Source: Streptomyces violaceoruber (GTDB taxonomy: Bacteria > Actinomycetota > Actinomycetes > Streptomycetales > Streptomycetaceae). Taken from it: a stretch of 64,000 nucleotides of DNA. Shown here one piece after another: positions 25,264 through 33,617 of the stretch. The stretch lies in assembly GCA_000720805.1 (NCBI GenBank), contig JODI01000007.1:62001-126000 (forward strand). Reading direction: 5' to 3'. The notes under the pieces were generated by a model, which was given only the letters and a program-made list of their open reading frames with translations, had not been told where the DNA came from and ran no database searches. Both the position numbers and the translations under genes were made by a program. How positions within the stretch are numbered: position 1 is the first letter of the stretch; each line of letters opens with the position of its first letter.

Positions 25264-26316
25264 GTGACCTGGAGTCATGAGGACGGCGTACGGGCGACGG
25301 CCCCGGCGGGCGGGGTTCTGGAGGTCGGCTGCGACGAGTCGGGGTCGGACGGGGAGAACCTCACCGGCGGGAACACCGATGTGTTCGCGCACGCGAGCGT
25401 GCGGTTGTCCGTGGAGTCCGCCGCAGCGGCCGTGCAGGAGATCCGGGACCGGATCCGGTCGCCGGCGGAGGAGTACAAGGCGAACCATCTGCTGCGGGAG
25501 AAGCACCGGGCGGTGCTGGAGTGGCTGCTCGCGCCGGCCGGGCCGATCCACGGACAGGCCCATGTGCACCTGATCGAGAAGACGTTCCTGGTCGTGGACC
25601 GGGCTGTCGACCTTCTGCTCGGCCCCGGATCGACCGACGCCGTGGTGCTGTTCCGGACCGGCCCGCGGGCGTTCGGACAGGAGCGGTGGCGGGCGTTCCT
25701 CACCGCGGCCAACCAGTTGCTGCGGGTCAGGAACGACGGGGAGCCCGAAGCCCCCGTGGAGGGCTTCTTCCGCGAGGTGGACGCCCTGCGGCGGGCGTCT
25801 CCGCGTACGACGGTGACGGACCGTACGACGGTGACGGACGTGCTCGACCGGCTCGCGTCGGCCCGGCCCCGCGCCGACGCCTACCGGGCCGACGTCGGGG
25901 AGGGTCCCACGCTGGTCCCGCTCCTCAACCCGCTGCTGCCCGCCATCGTCAGCACGGCCACGTACTGGAGCGCCGGCGGACGGCCGGTCCGGCTGGTGCA
26001 CGACCGGCAGAACATGCTGACGCCGGAACGCATCGCCTGGATCGAGGAGACCAGCCGCCGGGCGGGCGTGGGCCTCGCCGGACTCCGGTTGGTGGAAGCC
26101 CGGCGGGATGCCCGGGTGCAGGTCGCCGACTTCCTCGCCGGCATCGCCCGCAAGATCGCCTCGGACGAGTTGAACGGACGGGGCGATCCCCCGCTCACCG
26201 CCTTGCTGCGGCCCTACGTCGACCGGGCGTCCGTCTGGGGCGACGAGTCCAGCTGGGGAGAGCTCGTCTCGCCGGACGAGGAGAGATCGGACGAGGAGAG
26301 ATCACCCGTGCCGTGA
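25264..26316 (+). CDS. DUF3800-like protein
   Basis: 350 residues. The early motif [20 protein letters not shown] matches the DESG signature of DUF3800 proteins, and [15 protein letters not shown] near the C-terminus matches their conserved helix with an acidic residue; both suggest an RNase H-like fold of unknown activity. The start is a GTG seven bases after AGGGGG. It is divergent from the aminotransferase, only 25 bases away, so their promoters interleave. A tandem 18-base duplication (25804-25839) adds [12 protein letters not shown] in frame. Family members occur in phage-defence contexts, but nothing here proves that role. Confidence 0.75.
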   Translation: MTWSHEDGVRATAPAGGVLEVGCDESGSDGENLTGGNTDVFAHASVRLSVESAAAAVQEIRDRIRSPAEEYKANHLLREKHRAVLEWLLAPAGPIHGQAHVHLIEKTFLVVDRAVDLLLGPGSTDAVVLFRTGPRAFGQERWRAFLTAANQLLRVRNDGEPEAPVEGFFREVDALRRASPRTTVTDRTTVTDVLDRLASARPRADAYRADVGEGPTLVPLLNPLLPAIVSTATYWSAGGRPVRLVHDRQNMLTPERIAWIEETSRRAGVGLAGLRLVEARRDARVQVADFLAGIARKIASDELNGRGDPPLTALLRPYVDRASVWGDESSWGELVSPDEERSDEERSPVP

Positions 26317-26410
26317 ACACACCCGCTCCGGCCCACGTATGGAAGGAGGGTGCTCAACCAAGCGGGTGCCCCGCGGTGTTGTCCGTGAGGTCGGGGTTCG
26401 GGAGCCATGC

Positions 26411-27796
26411 ATGAGGCACGCACGACGACGGGTCGTCCGGCGAGTGACACGGCTGGCGGCCGTCGGCGGACTCCTTCTCGGAGGGACGATGGTCACGCGG
26501 GCCATGGCCAGTGAGTCTCCCGCCGTCCCCGCTCCCCGCACGTTCGCCCAGCAGGCCCAGCAGGCCGGGACCACGGGCGAGGGGCTCGTCCGGCGGCTCG
26601 GCCCCTCCCGTACGGCGGGCACCTGGATCGGCGCCGACGGCCGGCCGGTGGTCGCGGTCACCGACAAGGACGCGGCGGCCGAGGTCCGCGCTGCGGGGGC
26701 CGAGGCGAAGATGGTGTCGCACAGCATGAACGAGCTCAAGTCGGCGACCACGACGCTGCGTTCGGCACCCCGGGTGCCGGGCACGGCCTGGGCGATGGAC
26801 TACCGCACCAACCGTGTCGTCGTACGGGGGGACAGCACCGTCTCGGCCGACGACTGGTCCCGGATGACCAAGGTCGCCGGCGGCATCGGCAGCTTCGTCC
26901 GCATGGAACGCACCCAGGGCAGCTTCACCCCCCGCATCAACGGCGCGCTGCCCATCCTGTCGACCGGCGGCCGCTGCTCGGCGGGCTTCAACGTGACCAA
27001 CGGGCAGAGCGACTTCATCCTCACCGCCGGGCACTGCGGGCCCACCGGCTCCATCTGGTTCGAGGACTCCGGGGCCAGCGCACGGCTGGGCAAGACGGTC
27101 ACGCAGAGCTTCCCCGGCAACGACTTCTCCCTGGTGCAGTACGCCGACGGCAAGGCGGGCGACGGAGCCGCCGTGGTGGCCATCGGCAACGGCAAGGGCG
27201 TCCAGATCACCGGCGCGGCAGATCCGACCGTCGGGCAGCGGGTGTTCCGCAGCGGCAGCACCAGCGGGCTGCGGGACGGCGAGGTGACGGGGCTCAACGC
27301 CACGGTCAACTACCCCGAGGGCACCGTCACCGGCCTGATCGAGACGAACGTGTGCGCCGAACCCGGTGACAGCGGCGGCCCGATGTTCTCCGAGGGGATC
27401 GCCCTCGGGGTGACCTCGGGCGGCAGCGGCGACTGCACGAGCGGCGGTACGACGTTCTTCCAGCCGGTGACGAAGGCGCTGGCCGATCTGAACGTCAAGC
27501 TGCTCGTGGCGGTCCCGGCCGCCGGCGGCGCCAACGGCAAGGACTCCGCGGCGCCGTCCGCCTCCTCGACGCAGAGCGCGATCGACCCCGGTGCGGCGCA
27601 GCCCGGGTCGTCGGCGCCGGCGGGGGGCGGTGTGAGCGGGGAACCGCTGCTGGCCCGGCTCACGGACCCGCGGAACGTCGGGCCCGGTCTGCTGGTCATC
27701 GCGGGCAGTCTGGTCGCGCTGGCGGCCACCCGGTTCATCCGTGCCGAGCAGGACCGCAAGGCGTACCGGCAGTACTACTCGGCCACATGGAACTGA
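26411..27796 (+). CDS. Cell-surface trypsin-like (S1/streptogrisin-type) serine protease
   Basis: 461 residues. An Arg-rich N-terminus and hydrophobic segment (about 13-34) form a signal peptide, then a pro-region of about 150 residues. The protease domain has the triad His208 (LTAGHCG), Asp238 (NDFSLVQY) and Ser321 (EPGDSGGPMF) in the order and spacing of alpha-lytic/streptogrisin enzymes, with a Cys pair around the His. A Ser/Pro/Gly-rich linker then leads to a C-terminal membrane span (about 422-440) and a basic tail, so it stays anchored outside the membrane rather than being released. The ATG at 26411 has GGGAG seven bases upstream. Confidence 0.93.
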   Translation: MRHARRRVVRRVTRLAAVGGLLLGGTMVTRAMASESPAVPAPRTFAQQAQQAGTTGEGLVRRLGPSRTAGTWIGADGRPVVAVTDKDAAAEVRAAGAEAKMVSHSMNELKSATTTLRSAPRVPGTAWAMDYRTNRVVVRGDSTVSADDWSRMTKVAGGIGSFVRMERTQGSFTPRINGALPILSTGGRCSAGFNVTNGQSDFILTAGHCGPTGSIWFEDSGASARLGKTVTQSFPGNDFSLVQYADGKAGDGAAVVAIGNGKGVQITGAADPTVGQRVFRSGSTSGLRDGEVTGLNATVNYPEGTVTGLIETNVCAEPGDSGGPMFSEGIALGVTSGGSGDCTSGGTTFFQPVTKALADLNVKLLVAVPAAGGANGKDSAAPSASSTQSAIDPGAAQPGSSAPAGGGVSGEPLLARLTDPRNVGPGLLVIAGSLVALAATRFIRAEQDRKAYRQYYSATWN

Positions 27797-27819
27797 CCCG
27801 CCCCTCGGCCGGTCCCGCC

Positions 27820-28641
27820 TCATCCGACGGTCAGCAGGACGGTGGCGGCGGCCGCGCCCAGCAGGCCCGCCGTCTGTCTCACGGTGACCTTCTCGTGCAG
27901 CACGGCCAGTCCGAGGATGACCGGGAGGGCCGGGTAGAGGGAGGCCAGGACCACGGCGACGGCCAGCAACTGCCGCTGGGCGGCGAGCAGATACAGCACC
28001 AGTCCGAGGGCGGCCCCCGCTCCGACCAGGAGCGCCCGGACCAGCAGGGCGGGCGGCATCCTCAGGCGTCCGGTGTGGCGGGCCGCGCCGGGCAGCAGGA
28101 CGAGGACGGCGGCGACCCGGCCCGCCGCCACCGGCCACAGTCCACTGGCCGGGCCGGCCTGGGCGAGGGCGATGTACTGCACGGCGACACCCGCGCTGGC
28201 CAGCAGCCCGTCCGCCGTTCCCCGGCCGGTGTCGGTGCCGCCGCCGGAGACGAGCCACAGCGCGGGCACCGTGACGGCGATGCCGGCCCAGGCGAGCGGC
28301 TCGGGCCGGTCACCGAGGAGCACACCGCACAGCACGGACAGGGCGACCCCGGTGACCGCGCTGACGGGCACGACCACGCTCATCGCGCCGCGGCTCAGTC
28401 CGCGGTTGAGGAAGTGCATGGCGGTGCCGCTGCCCACGCCGGAGAGCGCACCCCACAGGAGGTCGACGAGGTGGACATCGTCGGCGGGCAGCAGCAGGGC
28501 GGCCGCGCACGCGAGCACGAGGCCGCCCAGCTGGCCGAGGACGGTGACGGCGGCGAAGTGGGCACGGCGGGACAGCAGCCCGCCGGCGAAGTCGACGATG
28601 CCGTAGGTGATGGCGGAGGTCAGAGCGAGGAGGGGGCCCAT
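27820..28641 (-). CDS. EamA/DMT-family transporter
   Basis: 273 residues and about ten hydrophobic segments arranged as two EamA repeats of five: MGPLLALTSAITYGIVDFAG begins the first and GTADGLLASAGVAVQYIALA the second. The Pro at VPVSAVTGVALSVLCG and the C-terminal LAVLHEKVTVRQTAGLLGAA with its Glu are typical of drug/metabolite exporters. It would export a small metabolite. It is convergent with the protease (23 bases between stops). No clear Shine-Dalgarno sequence precedes the ATG. Confidence 0.9.
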   Translation of the reverse strand: MGPLLALTSAITYGIVDFAGGLLSRRAHFAAVTVLGQLGGLVLACAAALLLPADDVHLVDLLWGALSGVGSGTAMHFLNRGLSRGAMSVVVPVSAVTGVALSVLCGVLLGDRPEPLAWAGIAVTVPALWLVSGGGTDTGRGTADGLLASAGVAVQYIALAQAGPASGLWPVAAGRVAAVLVLLPGAARHTGRLRMPPALLVRALLVGAGAALGLVLYLLAAQRQLLAVAVVLASLYPALPVILGLAVLHEKVTVRQTAGLLGAAAATVLLTVG

Positions 28642-28714
28642 TCGGTCAGGGGTGCCCCGGGAGCGCGGGCCGATGCCTTGCGGCAGCGACCCTCAGGCGG
28701 CGGTCAGGCCGCCG

Positions 28715-28876
28715 TCACCGACCGGGGGCCGCGGCGGCCCACTCGAGGACGAGGCGCCGGTATTCCTCACGCTGCTCGCCGTTCAGTGTCCCGCCCGACC
28801 TGAGCCACAGCGCCCGGATCTCCTCGTTGACCTCATCAGCCGAGCGTTCGGTAGCGGGTTCAACACGGGTGGACAT
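28715..28876 (-). CDS. Hypothetical protein of 53 residues, probable leaderless gene
   Basis: The frame starts MSTRVEPATERSADEVNEEI and continues as a charged helical protein with two Trp residues (IRALWLRSGG and LVLEWAAAAPG). There is no membrane segment. A TATGCT -10-like box ends seven bases before the ATG and no Shine-Dalgarno sequence exists, the pattern of leaderless Streptomyces genes. I do not recognise the family. Its reading frame and composition favour a real gene. Confidence 0.65.
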   Translation of the reverse strand: MSTRVEPATERSADEVNEEIRALWLRSGGTLNGEQREEYRRLVLEWAAAAPGR

Positions 28877-28988
28877 GATGTGAAGCATACGGCGGCCGAG
28901 GTGAAGACGATGTGAGTCATCACAAGCTAAACGGACATTCCGGACCGTGTTGCTGATCACGTCCAAATGCCAACCCCCGGCCGGAACT

Positions 28989-30146
28989 TCACGCTTCCAC
29001 CGAGCCCAGCACCAGCACCTGGATCGCCAGCACCGCGGCGCCGCGGGCCCAGTCGTGAAAGTCGGACACCTTGGTCTCCAGGTCGACCGGGGCGGCCAGC
29101 GGATGCCGGTGGGTACGGAGGGTGTCGTCCACCACTTTGCCGGCCACCTCGATCAGACCGACGCCTTCCCCGGCGAGAAGGATCTTCTGCGGCAGCACGA
29201 AGTTGGCGATCTGCGCGACCAGGATGCCGAGGGCACGCCCGGCCTCGTCGATGACACGGGCCGGCATCGGCTCCCCCGCGGCGGCGAGGGTGAGGATCTC
29301 CTCGTAGGTGTGGTCGCGGCCGGTGGCCGCCCGCACCTGGTAGCGGATGTTGGGGATGGTGAGCAGGGAGACGGCACTGCCGCGTTCACCCTCGGGCGTG
29401 AGCGGACCGTTGGGGTTGATGATCCAGTGGCGGCCGAAGCCACGGTCCTCCTCGGCGTAGGGCACGCGCTTGCCGCCCAGGACGAGGCCGTAGCCGATGC
29501 CGGCGCCGATGGTGAGGACGACGAAGCGGTCGTAGCCGCGTCCGGCGCCGAACCAGGTCTCGGCCTCGACGAGGGCGGCGACGTCGTTCTCGACGATCAC
29601 GGGAAGCCCGGTGCGCTCCTCGACGAGCGCGGCCAGGGGGACCTCGCGCCAGTTCAGGAACGGTGACTCCCCCACCACGGACCGGTCCCGCACCAGCCCG
29701 CCGACGCCGATGCCGATGCCGGCCAGCCGCGGGTGCTCGCGGGTGAGTTCGGCCGTCATCTCGGCCAGCAGGTCGGCGACCCGGTCGGGGTCGTGGGTGG
29801 TGAGGGGACGGTCGTGGCGGGCGACGATGTCGCTCCGCAGGGTGGTGACGACGCCGTAGACCATGTCCTCGGTGATCTTGAGGCCGAGGAAGGAGCGGGA
29901 TTCCGCGACGACGTCGAGGGGCTGCGAGGGGCGCCCCTGGCGCGCCTCGGCCGGGGAGCCGGCCTCCGGGACCTCGATCAGCAGGCCCGACTCGATCAGC
30001 GGTTTGGTCAAACGGGTGAGGCTGCCCGGGGAGAGGTCCAGTCGGCGCGCGAGCTCGGTGCGCGACAACGGGCCGTGGACGAGCACCTCGATCGCCACCG
30101 AGCGCTCCCCCGCACTCAGTGGCAGCCAGCTGGCACCTGCGGTCAT
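28989..30146 (-). CDS. ROK-family transcriptional regulator
   Basis: 385 residues. Winged helix at the N-terminus (LSRTELARRLDLSPGSLTRL), then an ASKHA sugar-binding fold with SFLGLKITEDMVYGVVTT, GIGIGVGGLVRD, VIVENDVAALVEAE and VLTIGAGIGYGLVLGG. The zinc-binding cysteine cluster of ROK kinases is absent, so it is regulatory. It is divergent from a complete sugar importer operon, with an inverted repeat in the shared promoter. It likely represses the importer and itself. The ATG at 30146 fits the normal distance to the winged helix. Confidence 0.92.
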   Translation of the reverse strand: MTAGASWLPLSAGERSVAIEVLVHGPLSRTELARRLDLSPGSLTRLTKPLIESGLLIEVPEAGSPAEARQGRPSQPLDVVAESRSFLGLKITEDMVYGVVTTLRSDIVARHDRPLTTHDPDRVADLLAEMTAELTREHPRLAGIGIGVGGLVRDRSVVGESPFLNWREVPLAALVEERTGLPVIVENDVAALVEAETWFGAGRGYDRFVVLTIGAGIGYGLVLGGKRVPYAEEDRGFGRHWIINPNGPLTPEGERGSAVSLLTIPNIRYQVRAATGRDHTYEEILTLAAAGEPMPARVIDEAGRALGILVAQIANFVLPQKILLAGEGVGLIEVAGKVVDDTLRTHRHPLAAPVDLETKVSDFHDWARGAAVLAIQVLVLGSVEA

Positions 30147-30170
30147 AGGGTCAGACTCCCACAGAGATTT

Positions 30171-30190
30171 TTTTCGTTGCAAAAACAACG
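30171..30190. promoter_or_regulatory. AT-rich inverted repeat, candidate ROK operator
   Basis: CGTTG (30175-30179) and CAACG (30186-30190) are inverted arms around CAAAAA, preceded by a run of seven T residues and a GATTTTTTTCG context. It lies 29 bases before the ROK start and 124 bases before the permease. A TTGACG -35-like box for the importer operon lies further on at 30242-30247. AT-rich A/T tracts of this type are typical of ROK operators. Confidence 0.55.
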
Positions 30191-30313
30191 TGACCACTCT
30201 AGGGCGTATCAGGTGTCTTGGAAAAGATGTTGGCACGACCCTTGACGCATGGATTCTTCCGCCGCAAAAGTAAATGGCCGAGGACGAGCCGCCGCGGACA
30301 AGGGAGTCTCCCG

Positions 30314-31279
30314 ATGACCATCGCCTCCAGCAGCCCACCGTCACGTCTGCCCCTGGGCGGCGCCGAGGGCGCACGGACCAAACCGAGGACGGACCGGTCG
30401 CGGGCCGGGGAGAACCGGGGTGACGGACGGCTCGCCGCGGTGTTCATCGCGCCGGCCCTGCTGGGCTTCCTGGTCTTCCTGCTGTGGCCGACGCTGCGGG
30501 GCATCTACCTGAGCTTCACGCGCTACAACCTGCTCACCCCGCCCGAGTGGGTGGGACTGGACAACTACGTACGCATGGTGAATGACCCGATCTTCTGGGA
30601 CTCGCTCAAGGTCACCGTCGAGTACGTGCTGATCAACATCGGGGTGCAGACGGTCGCGGCGCTCGCCATCGCCGTCCTGCTGCAGCGGCTGACGCAGTCG
30701 GCGCTGCTGCGCGGGATCGTGCTCACGCCGTACCTGATGGCGAACGTCGTCGCCGGCATCGTCTGGCTGTGGATCCTGGACACCCAGCTCGGCATCGGCA
30801 ACGAGATCATCTCGGGTCTCGGTTTCGACCGCATCCCGTTCCTCGCGGACGACACCTGGGCGATCCCGACGATCGCCCTGATCAATGTGTGGCGGCACGT
30901 CGGCTACACCGCGCTGCTGCTGTTCGCCGGTCTCCAGGCCATCCCCAACGACATGTACGAGGCCGCCAAGGTGGACGGCGCGAGCGAGTGGCGGATGTTC
31001 TGGCGGATCACCATGCCGCTGCTGCGTCCCGTCCTCGCGGTGGTGCTGATCATGACGGTGATCGGTTCGTTCCAGGTGTTCGACACGGTCGCCGTGACGA
31101 CCCTGGGCGGGCCGGCGAACGCCACCAACGTGCTCCAGTACTACATCTACGGCGCCGCCTTCGGTCGCTTCCAGTTCGGCTACGCCTCGGCGATGTCCGT
31201 CGCCCTGCTGGTCGTGCTGAGCGCGATCACCTTCGTCCAGTACCGGCTCACCCGGGCCGGCCAGACCGACCTCGGCTGA
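30314..31279 (+). CDS. Carbohydrate ABC transporter permease (MalF-type, CUT1)
   Basis: 321 residues with about six membrane segments, the first at about residues 42-62, and the ATPase-docking loop EAAKVDGASEWRMFWRITMP. A soluble Arg-rich N-terminus of about 40 residues precedes the first span. AGGGAG lies seven bases before the ATG. It is the first gene of a four-gene rightward operon (two permeases, binding protein, dehydrogenase) and is divergent from a ROK regulator. No ATPase gene is present, so the shared MsiK-type ATPase is probably used. Confidence 0.93.
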   Translation: MTIASSSPPSRLPLGGAEGARTKPRTDRSRAGENRGDGRLAAVFIAPALLGFLVFLLWPTLRGIYLSFTRYNLLTPPEWVGLDNYVRMVNDPIFWDSLKVTVEYVLINIGVQTVAALAIAVLLQRLTQSALLRGIVLTPYLMANVVAGIVWLWILDTQLGIGNEIISGLGFDRIPFLADDTWAIPTIALINVWRHVGYTALLLFAGLQAIPNDMYEAAKVDGASEWRMFWRITMPLLRPVLAVVLIMTVIGSFQVFDTVAVTTLGGPANATNVLQYYIYGAAFGRFQFGYASAMSVALLVVLSAITFVQYRLTRAGQTDLG

Positions 31280-31298
31280 CGGGGAAGGAGACCCTGAC

Positions 31299-32225
31299 AT
31301 GGCTGACTTGGCTGCCGTGGCAACCACGACGACCGTACGGCCCACCAGGCGCCGGCCTTCCTTCGGCCGGATCATGGCCTGGGCGGTGATGGCCGCGATC
31401 GTGCTCATCACCCTGCTGCCGTTCTACTGGATCCTGCGCACCGCGCTGTCCACCAACACCGCGCTCGCCGCGCACCCCGGCGATCCCCTGCCCGTGGACC
31501 TGACGTCCGGTGGCTTCGAGCGGGCCCTGGGTCTGCAGTCCACCAAGGAGGCGATAGCCCAGGGCGGCGCGGGCGGCGGACTGAAGTTCTGGCGCTACCT
31601 GATCAACTCGGTGATCGTGTCCACCCTGATCACCGTCTGCCAGATCTTCTTCTCCGCCATGGCCGCGTACGCCTTCGCGCGCCTCAGGTGGCGCGGCCGG
31701 GACAGGATGTTCGGGCTGTTCCTCGCCGGGCTGATGGTGCCCGCGATCTTCACCCTGCTCCCGAACTTCGTGCTCATCAAACAACTCGGCCTGGTGGACA
31801 CCCTGTTGGGCATCTCGCTGCCGACGATGTTCATGACGCCGTTCGCGGTGTTCTTCCTGCGGCAGTTCTTCATGAACGTGCCCCGCGAGGTCGAGGAGGC
31901 GGCCCTGCTCGACGGCGCCGGAAAGACCCGGATCTTCTTCCGGGTGATGCTGCCGATGGCGTCCACCCCCGTCCTCACACTGGGCGTCCTGACGTACATC
32001 ACCGCCTGGAACGACTACTTCTGGCCGCTGATGGTGTCCTACAGCGACAGCTCGCGCGTGCTCACCGTGGCGCTGGCCATCTTCCGCGCGCAGACGCCGC
32101 AGACCGGCTACGACTGGTCCGGCCTGATGGCGGCCACGCTCATCGCCGCGCTGCCCATGGTCGTGCTCTTCGGCATCTTCGCGCGCCGCATCGTCAGTTC
32201 CATCAGCTTCACCGGAATCAAGTAA
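31299..32225 (+). CDS. Carbohydrate ABC transporter permease (MalG-type, CUT1)
   Basis: 308 residues, about six spans, first at about residues 27-47, with the docking loop EAALLDGAGKTRIFFRVMLP. GGAAGGAG precedes the ATG; 19 bases separate it from the preceding permease. A larger than usual periplasmic loop after the first span contains LTSGGFERALGLQSTKEAIA. It works with the neighbouring permease and lipoprotein as one importer. Confidence 0.93.
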   Translation: MADLAAVATTTTVRPTRRRPSFGRIMAWAVMAAIVLITLLPFYWILRTALSTNTALAAHPGDPLPVDLTSGGFERALGLQSTKEAIAQGGAGGGLKFWRYLINSVIVSTLITVCQIFFSAMAAYAFARLRWRGRDRMFGLFLAGLMVPAIFTLLPNFVLIKQLGLVDTLLGISLPTMFMTPFAVFFLRQFFMNVPREVEEAALLDGAGKTRIFFRVMLPMASTPVLTLGVLTYITAWNDYFWPLMVSYSDSSRVLTVALAIFRAQTPQTGYDWSGLMAATLIAALPMVVLFGIFARRIVSSISFTGIK

Positions 32226-32235
32226 GGGGACCGGC

Positions 32236-33591
32236 ATGCGAATTCGTACGTTCGCCGCGCTGAGTGGTGCGTTGACCGGAGCTTTGGCGCTGTCCCTGAC
32301 GGCCTGCTGTGCCAAGGGAGGCGGCGCCGGTTCGTCCGCGCACACGGTGTCGTACTGGCTGTGGGACGCCAACCAGCTGCCCGCCTACCAGGCCTGCGCG
32401 AAGGGCTTCGAGAAGGAGAACCCGGGACTGAACGTCAAGATCACACAGCTGGGCTGGGACGACTACTGGACCAAGCTCACCGCGAGCTTCATCGCGGGCA
32501 CCCAGCCGGACGTGTTCACCGACCACATCCAGAAGTTCGGCCAGTTCGCCGACCTCAAGGTGCTGGAACCGCTCGACGACCTGGGCATCGACGCGTCCGA
32601 CTACCAGTCCGGGCTCGCCGCCAACTGGACCGGCCAGGACGGGCACCGCTACGGCGCTCCCAAGGACTGGGACACCGTCGCCCTCTTCTACAACCAGAAG
32701 ATGGCCGGCGATGCCGGGCTCACCGCTCAGGAGCTGAACTCCCTTTCCTGGAACCCGAAGGACGGCGGCACCTTCGAGAAGGCCATCGCCCATCTCACGG
32801 TCGACAGGAACGGCAAGCGCGGTGACGAACCGGGCTTCGACCGGCGCCACGTCAAGGTGTACGGCCTCGCGACGGGCGGCGCCGGGGACGGCGACGGCCA
32901 GACGACCTGGAGCAACTTCGCTGCTTCCGCGGGCTGGAACTACACCGACAAGAAGCGGTGGGGCACGAAGTACCAGTACGACAGCAAGACCTTCCAGTCC
33001 GTCATCAAGTGGTACTTCGGTCTGGCGAAGAAGGGCTACATGGCCCCCCTCACGGACTACAGCGCAGGTGCGAACCCGGCGAACGCGCAGGTGGCCGGCG
33101 GCAAGGCGGCGGCAGCCTTCGACGGCGCCTGGATGATCTCGACGTACTACGGCGTCAAGGGCCTGAAGGTGGGCACCGCCTTCACCCCTGTGGGTCCCAC
33201 CGGCAAGCGCGCCACCATGATGAACGGCCTCGCCGACTCCGTCACCAAGAACGCCTCCAACAAGCAGGGCGCCCTGAAGTGGGTGAAGTACCTGTCGTCC
33301 GAGGCCTGCCAGAAGACCGTGGGCAACTACGGAATCGTCTTTCCCGCCACGCCCGACAGTACGAAGGCCGCGGTGGCCGCGTACAAGAAGAAGGGCATCG
33401 ACGTCACGGCCTTCACCAAGCCGGTCGCCGACAAGAAGGACTTCACCACCTTCTCCTTCCCGATCACCAACTACTCGGCGGACGTGTACGCGCTGATGCA
33501 CCCCGCGATGCAGGACATCTTCGGCAACGGCAAGTCCGTGAGCAGCCTCGATGAGACCACCGACCAGATCAACCTGATTCTCGACCAGTGA
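32236..33591 (+). CDS. Extracellular sugar-binding lipoprotein of ABC importer
   Basis: 451 residues. The signal peptide ends in the lipobox LSLTAC followed by a second Cys; mature protein is tethered outside the membrane. The fold starts HTVSYWLWDANQLPAYQACA and includes ITQLGWDDYWTKLTASFIAG and QPDVFTDHIQKFGQF, as in family 1 sugar-binding proteins. It lies 10 bases after the permease gene, unusual in that it is third rather than first in the operon. A lysine-rich composition distinguishes it from the binding protein of the first importer. Ligand unknown. Confidence 0.92.
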   Translation: MRIRTFAALSGALTGALALSLTACCAKGGGAGSSAHTVSYWLWDANQLPAYQACAKGFEKENPGLNVKITQLGWDDYWTKLTASFIAGTQPDVFTDHIQKFGQFADLKVLEPLDDLGIDASDYQSGLAANWTGQDGHRYGAPKDWDTVALFYNQKMAGDAGLTAQELNSLSWNPKDGGTFEKAIAHLTVDRNGKRGDEPGFDRRHVKVYGLATGGAGDGDGQTTWSNFAASAGWNYTDKKRWGTKYQYDSKTFQSVIKWYFGLAKKGYMAPLTDYSAGANPANAQVAGGKAAAAFDGAWMISTYYGVKGLKVGTAFTPVGPTGKRATMMNGLADSVTKNASNKQGALKWVKYLSSEACQKTVGNYGIVFPATPDSTKAAVAAYKKKGIDVTAFTKPVADKKDFTTFSFPITNYSADVYALMHPAMQDIFGNGKSVSSLDETTDQINLILDQ

Positions 33592-33617
33592 ATCGACCAG
33601 TGAAGGGCACGCCATCC

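Noticed and set aside
25264..26316. A phage-defence island around the DUF3800-like gene
   Set aside because: Neighbouring genes are an aminotransferase and a surface protease; no nuclease, helicase, reverse transcriptase, toxin or integrase is nearby.
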